Source: Physcomitrium patens
Lineage: Eukaryota > Streptophyta > Bryopsida > Funariales > Funariaceae
Assembly (NCBI RefSeq): GCF_000002425.4
Contig: NC_037267.1
Span: 8,502,180 to 8,566,179, forward strand
Direction of reading: 5' to 3'
Length of the DNA: 64,000 nucleotides
Shown: positions 1 to 13,100 of the stretch, in pieces
Position numbering within the stretch: position 1 is the stretch's first letter
Layout of the letters: each line of letters begins with the position of its first letter
Notes under the pieces: generated by a model
Database searches by the model: none
Told to the model about the DNA's origin: nothing
What the model saw: the letters and a program-made list of their open reading frames with translations, nothing else
Program-made: the position numbers and the translations under genes

Positions 1-78
1 ACAAACACCGTCAACGGAATCACTTCCCTCACACAAAACACGACTCTGAATCCCACGAAATCCAAACCAAAAACTCAC

Positions 79-238
79 CAGGGCGCACGTCAGTGTAGCC
101 CCACTCCTCAGCACCGTCAGAGGTGCCACTGCTAATGTCGGCATAGGAAGGAAGCGCAAAGAGACAACATAGCAACAATAGCTGTAGCAAGAGAATGTGG
201 GAGAGACAGGGAGTGTGCAGCCTGGACGCCATAGTCAT
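79..238 (-). CDS. First coding exon of a secreted protein (gene cut by window edge); possibly an alpha-type carbonic anhydrase
   Basis: The exon starts at the ATG ending at 238 and runs to 79, where the minus strand reads CCCTG then GTGAGT, a strong splice donor; it holds 53 codons plus one base. The first 30 or so residues form a classic signal peptide: a leucine-rich core (HILLLQLLLLCCLFALP) ending SYA, a likely cleavage site before DIS. The mature start reads DGAEEWGYTDVRP. A W-x-Y motif just after the signal peptide followed by a Gly/Pro-rich turn is how plant alpha-carbonic anhydrases begin, so that family is the best guess, but the catalytic exons lie outside the window. Sure: a signal-peptide exon with a donor. 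Unsure: the family. The gene is divergent from ERD2, with about 1.5 kb between the two start codons. Confidence 0.6.
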
Positions 239-1727
239 AGTCAGTCTAAAGCCACAGATAAGAGCGAGAGAGAGAGAGAGAGGTGCTTGCTAGTGTTGGA
301 TATCCAGGAAAGGATGGTGGTGGTGGTGGTGTTGTGATCAAGCAGCAGCCATGGCTTTGGCTCTGGGGGCAGGTCTGTTGAATGAATGTGTGTGTATGTG
401 AGTGTGTATATGTTTGTAAAAGTGTGCCTTGATAACGTTGAGTGTGTATGTGCCTTGAAAATGTGGCTTTGCTTGCTGCACACACAGATAGCTGGCGTCT
501 TTTGGAGACTTGGGTTCCACTCGTTTCCTGCTGCTTCACCCACATCACGCCCCTCGCTGTTTCCCTTCCACTTCTTCTGCTCCAAGTAAATGTGTACCGT
601 TTTCATATTTTATAGAGATGTTGTTTCCATTGCTTTTTTTGTTTACTTAGTATGACTTTACTTGAAGGTCTCCCCCACATTCTCTTGCTACAAGATGGTT
701 GGGGTTAGCATTTGTGCTACTTTTGTACTAGATAAAATTGGGATTTTGTGATTGGGGTTCAAGTTAATCTGTTTTGATGCAACTTCTTGCAGTTGTTTCA
801 TGGTTTAAGGTCACTGTTCACCAAAACCTTTTGAGGGCAATTTTGAGAACAAATTCTTTCAACTAAGTCATTTTGTGCTGTATGTTCTTACTTATTTGAA
901 TTCAACTACATTCTAAATTTTTCTTCTACAACATTGTAAGAAACTACTGTAACAAAACATATTTTGTATTGAATTTCTTTGCATTCTTTGAAAAATTAAG
1001 CAAATCAAATTTAAGAAACGAATGTGATTATTCTTGACTGATGGTGGTACCCAGCCATCGAAGGAACAAGTGCAAGGCAAGCGACAGTTGGGGAACACAC
1101 CCAGTTGATACACGGGAATTCACATACCCTTATCCGTCCGAGGGGATCAATTTATATCTGCGGATATCGTTACACCGGTTTTCATGCAGCCCGACACGAG
1201 GTGGGTTTGTGGGGAGCGCGTAGACACGAGAAAGCGAGACGACGAGCGAAGACGGCGTTGCTCATGTCTCGATAGCTCCCACGTGTAGAAGAGGTACACT
1301 TGATCGGAGTTCCAATCGTCGACACACCCATCCCCCATTGAAGTTGAAAAAGGTATCAATTTACAGATCCATTGAATTGATGTTGTGGGTGCGAAAGAGT
1401 CACCTCTCTCGGTACAGTCACTACCGTCGGGAGGTGTTAGGGTTGAGGCGTTGACTGCGGTGGTTCGTGTCGAGAAAAGCTTTTGAGTTGGGTCGAGACG
1501 AATCCGATAGGTGCGAGCCCAAGTTCGTTTCGAGCGGAGGGACATTTGTTGGGTAGAATCGAGTGAAATGTCGTTGTGGGTGCTTGTCTGGGGTTTTTGT
1601 TTTTTTTTTTTTTTTTTTTTTTTTTTGCTTTGCTCTTCAGACATGGTAGTCATGTTACGAAACATGCAATGATAGTTTGATCTGTAATGTGCAGTAGTTG
1701 AAAGGTTGAACATACAAAGCTGTCAAG
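239..1727. promoter_or_regulatory. Divergent intergenic region between the secreted-protein gene and ERD2
   Basis: Both flanking genes are transcribed away from this stretch, so it should hold both leaders and promoters. A (GA)n tract at 265-282 (CT-rich on the coding strand of the left gene) and a short GGT repeat near 313-330 lie in the probable leader of the left gene. The GC-richer part from about 1030 to 1720 is the probable ERD2 leader and includes a run of 27 T at 1600-1626. Open frames here are interrupted by simple sequence and show no protein family. No TATA box could be assigned with confidence. Confidence 0.5.
1600..1626. repeat. Poly(T) tract in the ERD2 leader
   Basis: An uninterrupted run of 27 T about 100 bp upstream of the ERD2 start codon. 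Such mononucleotide tracts are length-variable and prone to sequencing error. Confidence 0.9.
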
Positions 1728-3778
1728 ATGAATATCTTCAGGCTTATCGGGGATTTGACGCACTTGATGAGTATAATCGTGTTGCTGTTAAAGATCCATA
1801 CCATCAAGTCATGCGCGGGTATTCTCCTTCTCATATTTTGTTCGCTGGAATATTTCCTGCTCATTTTTTGTAGTCACAAGTGTTGCCGCCCCGATTATTT
1901 TATGTGAAATTTGAAGTGGGTTTTAAGTTCAAATTTAATGAAGCTTAGAAGAAGTTTCGGTATTCTATCAACTCACTACTCTTCCAAGATCCAATTTGAA
2001 TAATGTGTGCCTGAGCAATTTGAGGAGTGGTAGGAATAATTTTTCTTTGTGCGTTCCATCTAACGTGTATAAGTAGGACCTTGTCCGCTTTTTTGATGCC
2101 TTGACACCTGTAGCTGAGGCGCTTTACGTTTAAGATGGAATGTGCTCTAGTATTGTACCTCAGAAGTTTGATGTTTTACAGATTATCGGTGTTCAACTGT
2201 CAGTGTTCTATTGATCACACGTGGAGGCTCCTGTGTTTGTAGTTGCAAGCCTTAATGGGTTGTTGTTTTTTGGTGTTATTTCAGGGATTTCGTTAAGGAC
2301 TCAGGAACTGTATGCCTTAGTATTTGTCACGCGGTATCTGGACATTTTCGTCTCTTATATATCTCTATACAATACTTTGATGAAGTTAATATTTCTGGGC
2401 ACCTCATTCTCTATCGTGTGGTACATGAGATATCATAAGACAGTGCGGCTGTCGTATGACAAGAGCAACGACAATTTCCGGCACTATTTCCTGATTGCGC
2501 CATGTCTACTGCTAGCTCTGGTTCTGAACAACAGGTTCACTTTCCGGGAGGTAATGTAATCATCTGAGGACTTGAAGGATGTTATCATTGGTAATGAAGA
2601 GGAAACCTAGGGAAACAAGGTCGTGCAAAAGATGGAAAAGAGCTTCTATTACAGTATTAAGACCTACTCTGAGTGCTGTTTGAAATGTGTTATGCACTTT
2701 CTCTCTGCTGGTGCCTATCATGTTCATAAGTCTGCGTCCTTATTCTGGACGGGTAGTTATTAATTTAAAGTTTTTGTTTGTTTGTTTGTTTGTTTTTGTT
2801 ATTTATTTATTTATTTATTTTTTTAATTTCATTTTGCAAGTATTCAATTACACAACTTTTTGGAGGTTAAGTTATCACTCTATGTGGATTTTGCCTTATT
2901 GCCATCACATACGTTACACTTTGGAACTGTGGTTTAGGATTCCACTACTCCTGTTTCTTTCATCCTTATAATAGTGACTCTGTTCCCAGTCTAATGGGTG
3001 AATGTCTCATTTTTGTTAACGTGGAACAGGTTTTGTGGACCTTCTCTCTGTATTTGGAGGCGGTTGCCATAATACCACAGTTGGTTTTATTGCAAAGGAC
3101 AAGAAATGTAGACAATTTAACAGGCAACTATGTGTTTTTCCTTGGGTATGTCCTTATCTCAAAATGTGTTGTCGTTTGTTTGCTATAGTAGTGAGGCATG
3201 AGTGTAACAGATAGTGCACCATACCACGATAATGTATATGTTCTCAAAGATAGGTCTTTCTGTGTTTCATTGTGGATTCCCCTTTTCGGCAGAGCTTATC
3301 GTGGATTCTACCTCATCAACTGGGTTTATCGGTACCTGACGGAAAGTCATTACCGTCAATGGATAAGTAAGTGATAGTTTGTGATCTTTTATTTTAATCA
3401 CTTCAGTTCATTTGGTTATTTTTGAATGACTTCTTGTGATGAAACTTTCATTTACATCCGCTAGTGCACTGTACCAGTATATGAACTATTAACTCCTGTG
3501 CACTCCCTGAACTTGTGATTGGTCGTATGCAGCCTGGATGGCAGGACTCGTTCAGACAGCCTTGTATGCGGATTTCTTTTACTACTACTTCAAGAGGTGC
3601 TGACTGGCTTTCAACTCTTGTTATTCTATGGATGGTTTTTTGCTGCAGTAGCACGTGCATCAATTTAAGGGGTCGATTCAGTGGTTGATAGGGTGTAGTG
3701 CTGACTGTTTGGGATTGTGTGTTTGTGGACGTGTGTTGCAGTTGGAAGAACAACGAAAAGCTCAAGCTACCAGCTTAA
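1728..3778 (+). CDS. ERD2: ERD2-type ER lumen protein-retaining (K/HDEL) receptor, six exons
   Basis: Seven-span Golgi/ER receptor that binds K/HDEL-tailed proteins escaped from the ER and returns them in COPI vesicles. Exons: 1728-1818, 2285-2550, 3030-3145, 3293-3366, 3533-3596, 3742-3778. Each intron has GT/AG ends, and the phases join into 648 nt, i.e. 215 residues plus TAA, the usual plant ERD2 length. Start MNIFRLIGDLTHL matches the family N-terminus. Hallmarks in order: KSCAGISLRTQELYALVF (about 28-45), TRYLDIF, SLYNTLMK, VRLSYD, FRHYF, FSLYLEAVAIIPQLVLLQR, NVDNLTGNYVFFLG, AYRGFYLINWVYRY, QTALYADFFYYY, and the lysine-rich tail SWKNNEKLKLPA. The ATG at 1728 is chosen because it gives the conserved start. 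Nothing looks broken. Confidence 0.96.
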
Positions 3779-6664
3779 ACGTACATCGCAATTTTAGCGT
3801 AGATGTACATCGCAATGGTCTTTGTCTTCGGAATAGTAGTTAGAATTGAGTATCGTAGTTTAAAAAGAAGCTTTTACAAATGAATAGTTTTGTGCTGACT
3901 CCGCATCTTTTTGTGCAGCTTAAGTGTAGGGATGGGTGTCTAAATTACAAGAAGCTTGGAAAGATAGTCCGATTCATTTGGTCATTGATTCCATGACCTT
4001 GTTAGCTCATATTACGTCATAACTGCCGATTTGTTGAGCTTGTCCACAGTCTACAATGTATGGCAATCTTTTCATCATTAGATATATCAGACAGCTTCTT
4101 TTACACACCGCTTAGAAATGTGTTTTTCTCTGGAGCATTGCAGGGCTATCTTGTTGTCGATCTGTCCATTTTACGAATGTTTTATATCTAAAGTAAAAGT
4201 TCAGCTTCTTCTATGATCACTAAGTATGTTTCCTATCTCGAGAAGTGATACTCTCTGTTCATTTAATACGAGCTTGGACTTGTATTTTGTTCTACTTGAT
4301 TTTATGAGTGGATGGGGGGCGGGGGTTCAGTTCAACGAACAGAGAGGTGTTGAGGAGAGCAATGGATGAATATGGGTGAGGTGGGCAAGTATTGATGTGA
4401 TGTAAAATAGTCAATGAACTAAAGTTGTTTACAAGAAGTAAATATATCAATAGTACTAAGTAGTAATTACAAGGGTACAAATAGCAATACACAAGTTACA
4501 AAGTTTTTGTAAAGCAATTTTGTTGATTATTAATCGAGAATCAAGTGATTTTCTTGTGAGCCACATAATATTAATACTCTAAGAATATCAATTCAATTGT
4601 GGTATAGTGCACCTTTCTTTACAAAGTGCCCATAGTATCGAGAGAGTAAGGATTATTCATTGGTATTTGGGATTCATGACATCTGATGAAGAAAATCATA
4701 AGAATACACATTTTAAAAAGCTTTGTAAGGCTTGAAACAGCATTCAAGTTTTAAATTAGAAGTGCTTTATGTTATATTTTATTTAGAGTTTTTTTAAATA
4801 CATATTGAAGAAAAAAAGATAAAAAAAAAAAAAAAAAAAAAAAAAAGGCAAAATGATAAGGATGAAAAAAGAAAAAGAGAAAAATAGAGAAGTGAGGAAG
4901 AAAGAGAAATGAAAAGAAGGGATGAAGTGGCAGGAGAGAAAATTTACAAAATTCTACAAAAGCCATACAAAAAAGAATAATTAAATTTATTCTTTTAATA
5001 AGTTTGAATAGATATGCTTGAAAGTTTAGAAGATGTGTATTTATTGTTGAAGCTTTATTGCCAATGACTTTTATAACTTATAAGCTAATACAAAATAAAA
5101 TTTTGTTCAGAAACTTAGATATTGAGTAATAATAAATAATATTGGTGATGAAATATCCATTCACTTGATACCATCTTAAAGATGGTTACAAAATAGTTAT
5201 AGTTTTTACAAAAATTGTATGAAACTCATTTTCTATTAAATTTTTAAAGAATTTAAAATGTATTGGTAAGCATAATAGATTATGAAATTTAGATTTTTTA
5301 GACTTTAATGTATAAACGCCTAAGTATATAGATTAAGTGAATCAAAAGATTAAATATAATAATAATAAATAAATTAAATAAAAAAAAGAAATAACACTTG
5401 GTCAAAAAATATTCTTTTAAAATTTAATTAAAAAATATTTAAATTTCCATATAATTTTTTTTTTTTAAAGATTATTTAAATACACGTGTCAATTTTTTGA
5501 AACTATATAATTGAAAAATTAACAAATAAAAGAATCAAATTTTAAATAAAAATAAAATAATATATTTAATAAATAAATAAAATAATTAAAATAAATTTAA
5601 AAATAAATTTATAATTTTTTATTATTGAATATATCATATAAATAGCTATTTTATATAATAACATTTAATATTCTATCAACTAATATTAAGTATAGAATCA
5701 AAATTATTCAAAAATCAACAACAAACACATTGTTAAAGAAATATGATAAATTGTACTATTTCTCATTTTATATTAAGAAAATCCAAAGTATAAATATGGC
5801 AAAGAAGTATGAATTTACATAATGATTAAAAAATTACTTCTAAAAAAAATCCTAACAAAAATCTTTTCTTTCACAAATATATGCAAAATACTTTATATGA
5901 TAAGAATGTTAAGATAAGAAGATTCATTATTCTAAATATCTTCTTTTAAAGTTGATTTTTACCTTAAGTCAACTATCTTATGCATTATATAATAAATCTA
6001 ATATGTCATGTGATAGCTATTGTATTAATATCCATTAAGTACCATAATATATATCTAATGGTACCAACTAACATCAGGCATAAAGTCAAACTTACATAAA
6101 AATGTATTATAAATATATTCTGAAGTTTAATCTCTCATAGATTCTATTAGAAATTCTACCAAAAAAAACCCACACTACAAACACATTCATAGCCAAATCT
6201 TGATGCTATCATAGGTGCTACAACAACCATACACATTCAAGTTGAAACTATGATTTCAAGTAGGCCAAGAAAGCTCAATAAAGAAGTAATCAAGAAACAA
6301 TAGGTTGAGTAGAATGCTAGTTTCATTTATTATTACCTTAAATAATTCTTAATTTCAATTTATTGATTAAGCTTTATTTTAAGTATAAATTTTAAACTTA
6401 CAAATAAATCAAAATTAATTTTGATAGTAATATTTTTACAAAATTATATAGCAAACTTTAAGAAAGTTTTTAATTATGTAACAAGATATGATGTAAATAA
6501 TAAACTTTTTAAAATAAAGATAAATCTTATTTCTAGAACAAAGTAATAAAAATAACATTAAATATGTCATATGCTAATTATGTTGATATTTGTCTAATAA
6601 CAATATTTTAGTTGTTCATTTATTTTTACGACATACAAACAAAGAAGATTGTCTAATGTAACTA
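3779..6664. other. ERD2 3' region, then gene-free AT-rich DNA
   Basis: The first 500 bases (to about 4290) keep the base composition of the ERD2 locus and probably hold its 3' UTR; no polyadenylation signal could be pinned down. From about 4500 the sequence becomes very AT-rich with A-runs (for example 4820-4846) and no long frames or conserved motifs. It may contain retroelement debris too decayed to place. Confidence 0.6.
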
Positions 6665-7650
6665 ATAGCCATATTTTATAGTATATTTATTTCAAAAAAT
6701 AGAATTAGATTTAAGTAAGTATAAATAGATTAAATTGCTAATATCTTTTTGAAAAGCTTCTAAAATGCTTTATGGAATTCATACATGTTAATAAGTGATT
6801 GATAGGTTGACAACTTGGCCAACGAATTGGCTACATGGCAAATATTTAGCTACTTGTATTACAAGTTGGCTATGTAGCATATATATTAGAAACTTATCTT
6901 ACAAACTAGACATAGATCCTACAAGTTGGACACATGTTATATATTATATAAGACATTGTTACATAATTATTACATAGATAGTATATATGCAAGCAAAAAT
7001 AAGGTCCTCTTCACTCTTGTTGAAGCCTATTTTGTATTATGTTTTGGTTCAAGACCTCTAAATCCTTTTGTATTTGGCAATTACCATTCTAATTCAATTT
7101 CATATGTAACTTTTAGTTATATACTATCTTTCTTTTGGTAATATAAGAATATATTATCACTTCTAAAATTTTGTTGTAATTCTTATTTTTAATAATTTGA
7201 TAAGAATTTTAATTTTTATTATTTATTTTAATGTAAAATAAATAGATTATGTCACTTCTTGTTATTATATTTTAAAGGTTGCAAGCTACCTACCTTTAAA
7301 AAATCATTATTAGTTTTTTTTAACATTGATTCTTTTATTATAAAAAATAGACTCTCTCTCTTTGTAAATTTTTTATTTGATATGAGAGGTTTAAGATTAT
7401 TTTCATTCAATTTGACTTATGCATTTGTTAAATTTCTTTATTATAAAGATTAAAAAAAACAATTGTGGTTGTTATACTAGATAGAAGTGACAATAAATTT
7501 ATAACTATTGCAAATTTTCTTAAACTTCAAAATACTTTTAGGACAAGAATTTCATATATTACTAAAGTCAATTATGAAAATACTATTTCTATGCCTAAAC
7601 AAGAAGTTAACAATGAAGTTCAATGTATACTCTAAAAAGTTTTATTATTA
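6665..7650 (+). mobile_element. Ancient Ty3/gypsy fragment: LTR plus start of gag
   Basis: About 6665-7190 follows, in order, the landmarks of the chromovirus LTRs later in the window: the GTTGACAACTTGGCC-like segment, the region equivalent to the U3 palindromes, TAGTATATATG, then a TTCACTCTTGTTGAAG block. Bases 7450-7640 match the start of gag in the related copies at 8450 and 51430 (a frame reading roughly LDRSDNKFITIANF). Boundaries are approximate. Heavily broken and clearly older than the copies at 29.8, 45.1 and 61.0 kb. Confidence 0.65.
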
Positions 7651-9544
7651 AATATCATGAATATATATATTTACTTATATTAAAGGAGTTAGATAAAAAT
7701 AAACAAAAATAAATAGACTTGATAATATCATATGGAGAAGCTTCTTAATAGCTTTGTAGATGTTGATTTGATTCTATATGTATTTATAGATAATTGATAG
7801 GTTGTAAATTTGGCCAAAAAGTTAGCCACATGTTGCACATGTTTGTGACTTATGGTATAAGTTGGCCACATGGTGCATATGTAGGAAACTTATTTTGTAC
7901 ATTGTACTTGTATCTCACAAATTGGATACTTGTCCATGGTCTTATAGAACATTGCTACATATCTCTTAGTTAGATAGTATATATGGAAGTAAGAGTGTAG
8001 CCTTCTTCAATCTTATCATTTTTTGTCTTTAATCTTGTTTCAAGGGTTTTTGGATTTTTCTCATGTTAAACAATAGCTATTCCAGTTTAATATTATGCTA
8101 TTCTTGAGTAATTATCTACTCCATTTTGGTGACATACAAATAATTTAATCCTTTGATTTTTTTGTAAATTACGTCTTTGATAGTTTGAAAAGAGTGCCAC
8201 TTCATTGTTTTTGTTTTATCTTAGAAGTGATCAAATTATTGCACTTGTTTTAAAGTATTTTAAAGATTACAAATTATCCACCTTTAAACTTAAATGTTTT
8301 TATTTCTAACATTGATTCTTTCCTTGAAGAAAGTGGACTACCATTCTTTGTGCAAATTTTTACTTGATTTTAAAGGTTGCAAATTACACTCTTCTAATTT
8401 GACTAATAAATATATTATAGTTTTTTTATTATAAAAATAGAAAAAAAAATCATGTATGCTACACTTAGTAGAAGTAAGAATAGATTTGAAACTATTACAA
8501 ATTTTTATGAGCTTGTCAATACTCTTAGGTTAAAATTTTCTTATATTACTTATATTAACTATAGAGGCACTATTCCTATGCATGTAAAAGAAATCAACAA
8601 TGAAGTTCAATATCTATGCCAAGGAATTGTGCATTTGAGGAAAACAAGTAAATTGATTTCATAATTGAATTTAAAAAAGCTTGCTACTATAAGTATGAGC
8701 AAAACAAGGATAAATATGCTAGAGAGTTTGATAGAATGAGATTAAAATTTCAAGGATTTCTACAAAAAGTCAAACTCTATTTAAGGTTCTACTCTTTTCA
8801 ATAGCATGATGAATTTACTTAAGTTGGATTCATAGGCGCACTTCTATCTAGAAGTGCTTTCTTTTAATTTGCACCTTTGATGGATTCATGAGCGCATTTA
8901 TATTTGAAAGTACTTTTTTTGACTTTGTATCTATGATAAAGAATGATTCACAATTTCTATATATTTTAATATCATTTTTGGAAGTATTTACAATCAAATT
9001 TAGAAAAAAAGATTAAGAAAATATAGTAGAAATTTTTTTTCTAATCTTTACAATAATGGTCATTATCAACTACCATTTATATTATTAAATTCCAAAACCT
9101 TGCTTAAAATCTATATTGTAATGATAAAGCCCTTAATAATCAATTTTAATATAAATTTGAATTTATTTTTAAATATTTATTATTAAAAATAAAAAATAGA
9201 TTCAAAAAAATAATTTATTGCTTAAGCCATTACATATGACAATTGATTCTTTAAAAGGTGCTAAGAACAAAGATTTTGTAAAAAAAAGAACAAATCAATC
9301 TATGAGAATAATTTCTAAGTTTTTAACAATTTATTCATTAAATTTTGAACTAATCCAAATTGATATAATTCAATTTAAGTGATTTCTATCAAAAAAATCA
9401 AAATCAAAATCAAAATCAAATGCCATTGTAAATATTAGTATTTATATTGTAGAATAATAAATTATAAGATACAAATATTTCTTATCAAATTAATGAAATT
9501 TAGAATAACAGTTTTAAACACAAAAAAGTTAAAAAATAAGGACA

Positions 9545-10098
9545 TGTATAATAAGGTATAGATAAGATAATTATATAGATAATAAGAACCGTCGAAGTTT
9601 CTAGAATTGGAATTAGATTAGTGGATCAGATAGGACCCACCATAGAACATTCTAGAAATGATTTAGAACTGTTATTTAGATGGAGCCTACTATAGAACCT
9701 TCTGAAAGAAAACTTACGGTGGTTATCCAAGTAGGATCTACCATAAAATCTTCTAAAAAAGGAGTTAAGGTGGTTATTTAGGTAGAGTCCACCACCTCAG
9801 AACATTCTAGAAAGTCTAGGGTGGTAGGACAAGGTATAAATAGGATTGGCCAGGGCCATTTAGGGCATTTGGTTAGGTATGGCTTTGGATCCTTTGTCTT
9901 AATAAAGTTTAGTTTTGTATCTTTCTGTTCATATCTATTCTGTCTTATTTCTTTTTTCTTAGTTTTGTCTTTCATATCTTGTTCTATTTAGTTTTCTTCA
10001 ATTTAGATTTCGTCTGTTTTGTCTATTTTATGAAAAAGCCTTATATTGTTGTGGATTGAAAAGATTTTAGATTTTTGAGATAGTCTAGCCTTCTTTCA
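9545..10098 (+). repeat. 5' LTR of the 9545-14870 Ty3/gypsy element
   Basis: Begins TGTATAATAAGG and ends TTCTTTCA. The U3 part is built from about four 51-bp direct repeats (starts near 9594, 9645, 9695, 9746, with a last partial unit near 9800). TATAAATA at 9835-9842 is the likely TATA box. Confidence 0.85.
9594..9812 (+). promoter_or_regulatory. Heat-shock-element array in the 5' LTR
   Basis: Perfect trimeric heat shock elements of the form GAAnnTTCnnGAA occur at 9594-9606 (GAAGTTTCTAGAA), 9645-9657 (GAACATTCTAGAA) and 9800-9812 (GAACATTCTAGAA). Near matches lie between them at 9695-9707 and 9746-9758. Spacing is 50-54 bp, matching the tandem unit, and the array lies 23-241 bp upstream of the TATA box. 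HSF binding to such trimers is established; heat activation of this element is inferred. Confidence 0.75.
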
Positions 10099-10099
10099 T

Positions 10100-10111
10100 T
10101 GGTATCAGAGC
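10100..10111 (+). other. Primer binding site, initiator tRNA-Met type
   Basis: TGGTATCAGAGC follows the 5' LTR directly and matches the complement of the 3' end of plant initiator tRNA-Met, the commonest primer of plant LTR elements. Confidence 0.9.
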
Positions 10112-13100
10112 AAGTATTAGACTATTTACTTTTGATAGCATGTTAATATTCATCATTTAGTCCAAGGTCATTTGTTGTGGTCACACTAGGTATTGTGTTG
10201 AGGCTATCATAAGCTACTCTTAAAAAATCAATCCGGAGGTGAAAAGGCATTACAATAGTGGAGTCCAATGAAAAAATTACAGTATGGGAGATATGGGAGA
10301 GTAATTCCAAATAGAGGCTCAAATATAATGCTTCTTAGGCTAGATAGCTACTTTGCAAAGGCAAATAGAAGCTCCAAGAACAAGAGAGTCGACATCTGCT
10401 AGGTTGAAATTGAGTAAGTTTAGTACACACTCTAAAACTTCAAGATAAGAAGATATATGTCAATGGCTCTTCAATATGCGACAATACCTCTAACTATCTA
10501 AGCAAATATCACTGAAGGAATTATATATGCAGCTAATTATTTGAGAGATGTGGTAGTCATTTGATGGCGACATTGAGTTCAAAGTTATGGAGCTTAAGGG
10601 AGATTTTGTAACTGAGAGGAGTTTGAGACCAAGTTTAGGAATCAATTTCAGCCCATCAATGGAGATTGATGCCTTATAAAGATCATTGACACCATAAAGA
10701 CATCAAATATTGGTACAAAAAAATTATGTTTCTATTGTTGAGAGTTAGGCCATCAAATTGGAGGTTGTCTAAAAGATCTAAGTGCAAGTACTAGCAAGAC
10801 AAGGTGAGTTTTTAGTCTCAAAAATCACTAAGTTGATAATGAATTAGAGTAGGAAAATGGAGCTCTCTAGTAAAGGCGCCGAAGGCTAGTACTCGGAATA
10901 GCTATTATCTCTCAAAGATAAATAGTATAGCCTCGGATAACTGTAAAAAGAGGTGACTAGTGCATCTAGTGGGACTACTAAGAGGACAACCATATTGAGT
11001 GCTTATAGATTGTCACTCTACAAAAAATTGCATCTCAACTGAAATTACAGACCACCTTGGAATTAAAACCAAAAAAATCAAATGAAAAAATATATGCCTT
11101 GCAGATGACTGAGAGAACATATTGAGTGAGATTTGTGAAGGAAAAACCTTGAGATTGATAGACACCTACGTGTTAAGAGAGAGATTCAAAGTAACAAAAC
11201 TAAAGTATGATGTTATCCTTGATATGCCATGGTTGGAGATGGAAAATAAGCAAGTTGATTGGATAGCAAGTACAATCTCTTTTAAAGATAGGAGACACAA
11301 GGTGACTCTTCGCACCTCCACATCAAATAAAGAAGAAAGTCAATTTGCAATCAAAGACTTACTTGTAAGAACAACCTTTATGAAGAAGCAACTACAACAT
11401 GAGAAACCAATATATATAGTAGTTCCAAATCTTGCTTCAGTGGTGGAAAAGACAGCCAAAGGCATAGAACGGGTAGACCAATTCATATGAAAATATCAAG
11501 ATGTCTTTCCAACTGACCTACTTAAAGGCATACTTCCTGATCGAGATGCCTCCTTTCAAATAGAACTATTACTTCGAGCCAAACCTACAAGTTGACAAAT
11601 TTATTGCCTAGCACCAAAAGAATTCAAAGAGCTACGAAAGACATTAGACAAACTCTTGGAGAAATGCCTCATTCAAGAAAGGACATCACCACATGTAGCA
11701 CTTATATTCTTTGCACCTAAGAAAGATGGTAGACTTTGACTATTAAGATCTCAATAAGAAGATTGTTAAAAATGCATATTTACTTCGATGTATAGATGAT
11801 CTTCTTGACCAACTTTGAGGTATGACCATCTTTAATAAATTAGATCTTCAGAGCGGCTATTGGTAAACACCTATTGAAAGAGAGGATGTAAAAAAGATAG
11901 TATTTTGTATATGCTATAGACATTTTGAATGGCTAATTTTATCCTTTGGCATCATCAATGCTCTAGTCTCTTTCATGAGTAACATGAATAGATTGTTTTG
12001 AAATCTTTTGGACAAGTATGAAGTCGTCTTAATTGATGATATCCTCATATATAATAAAATCCTTCAAAAATATGAGCAACACCTATGAAAGGAGTTGCAT
12101 TAATTATAAGATAGTTGCTTTTATTGCAAGCAATCAAAATATGAACTTTGGAAGTTGAAAGTTATCTTTTTGGGGCATATGGTGTCTTCCCAAGGTGTAC
12201 GTATGGAACAAGATAAGGTAAAAGCAATGGAAGATTGGCCAACCTCTAAAGATGTTTTTGTAGTTTACTCATTTTTAGGCCTTGCTGGATAGTATTGTCA
12301 TTTTATTTGATGATTTACTCACATTGTTGCCTCGTTGACATACATATTGGAGAAGGGTGCCGTATTTGAATAGAAACTGGATCAACAAAACGCCTTTGAT
12401 AAGTTGAAGAAGGCACTCATTACTATTCTAATATTGTAATTGTATGATCTTAATCTCCCTTGTATGCTTGATATTGATGCTTCCGACTTTGCTATTCGAG
12501 TGGTCCTTCAACAAGACTTTGATAAGGGCCTTCAATTTGTGGTATATGAATCATGTAAGCTCAAAAGAGCAGAATATAATTACTCTACACATGATCGGGA
12601 ATAATTAGCGATTGTACATGCCACAAAGGTATGACAATACTATCTATTGGAGAATCCAATGGTTGTTTGGACTAACCATTGACTCTTATATTAGAAAAAT
12701 ATGAAATTATAGCATCATTGTTGAGAAGAACAGTTGCAACTTTTTGATATCGAGCTTGAGTATAAACAAGGGCAACAACATATTGTGCTAGATAGTTTAT
12801 CACAAAGATCAAATTTGAAGGACAAATCTAGAGACAAGGCATAAGTCATTACCATTAGTAATATCATTTTAGATCTAAGTAAGGAGGTAAAATAGAAGGA
12901 AGCTACACAACAAGATGCTTATTTTAAGATGGTTAGCAATCAATTGAAGGTAGACAATATACAATATCAAGATTATATTTTTAATGAAGGCTTGCTCTAT
13001 TTTAAGAAGCAAATTTATGTACGTGATAATAATAAACTTTGGATGTGCATACTTTGGGAAAGACATGGTATTCTAATATTTGGACATCTGGGACAAAAAA

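Noticed and set aside
241-606. Overlapping frames on both strands rich in His/Thr and Ser/Leu
   Set aside because: They are translations of GA, GT and GGT simple repeats in the leader region.
1147-1713. 188-codon minus-strand frame opposite the ERD2 leader
   Set aside because: It runs through the complement of the poly(T) tract (a lysine run), has no family features and lies in the leader of an expressed-looking gene on the other strand.
4772-4966. Phe-rich minus-strand frame
   Set aside because: Translation of a poly(A) tract.
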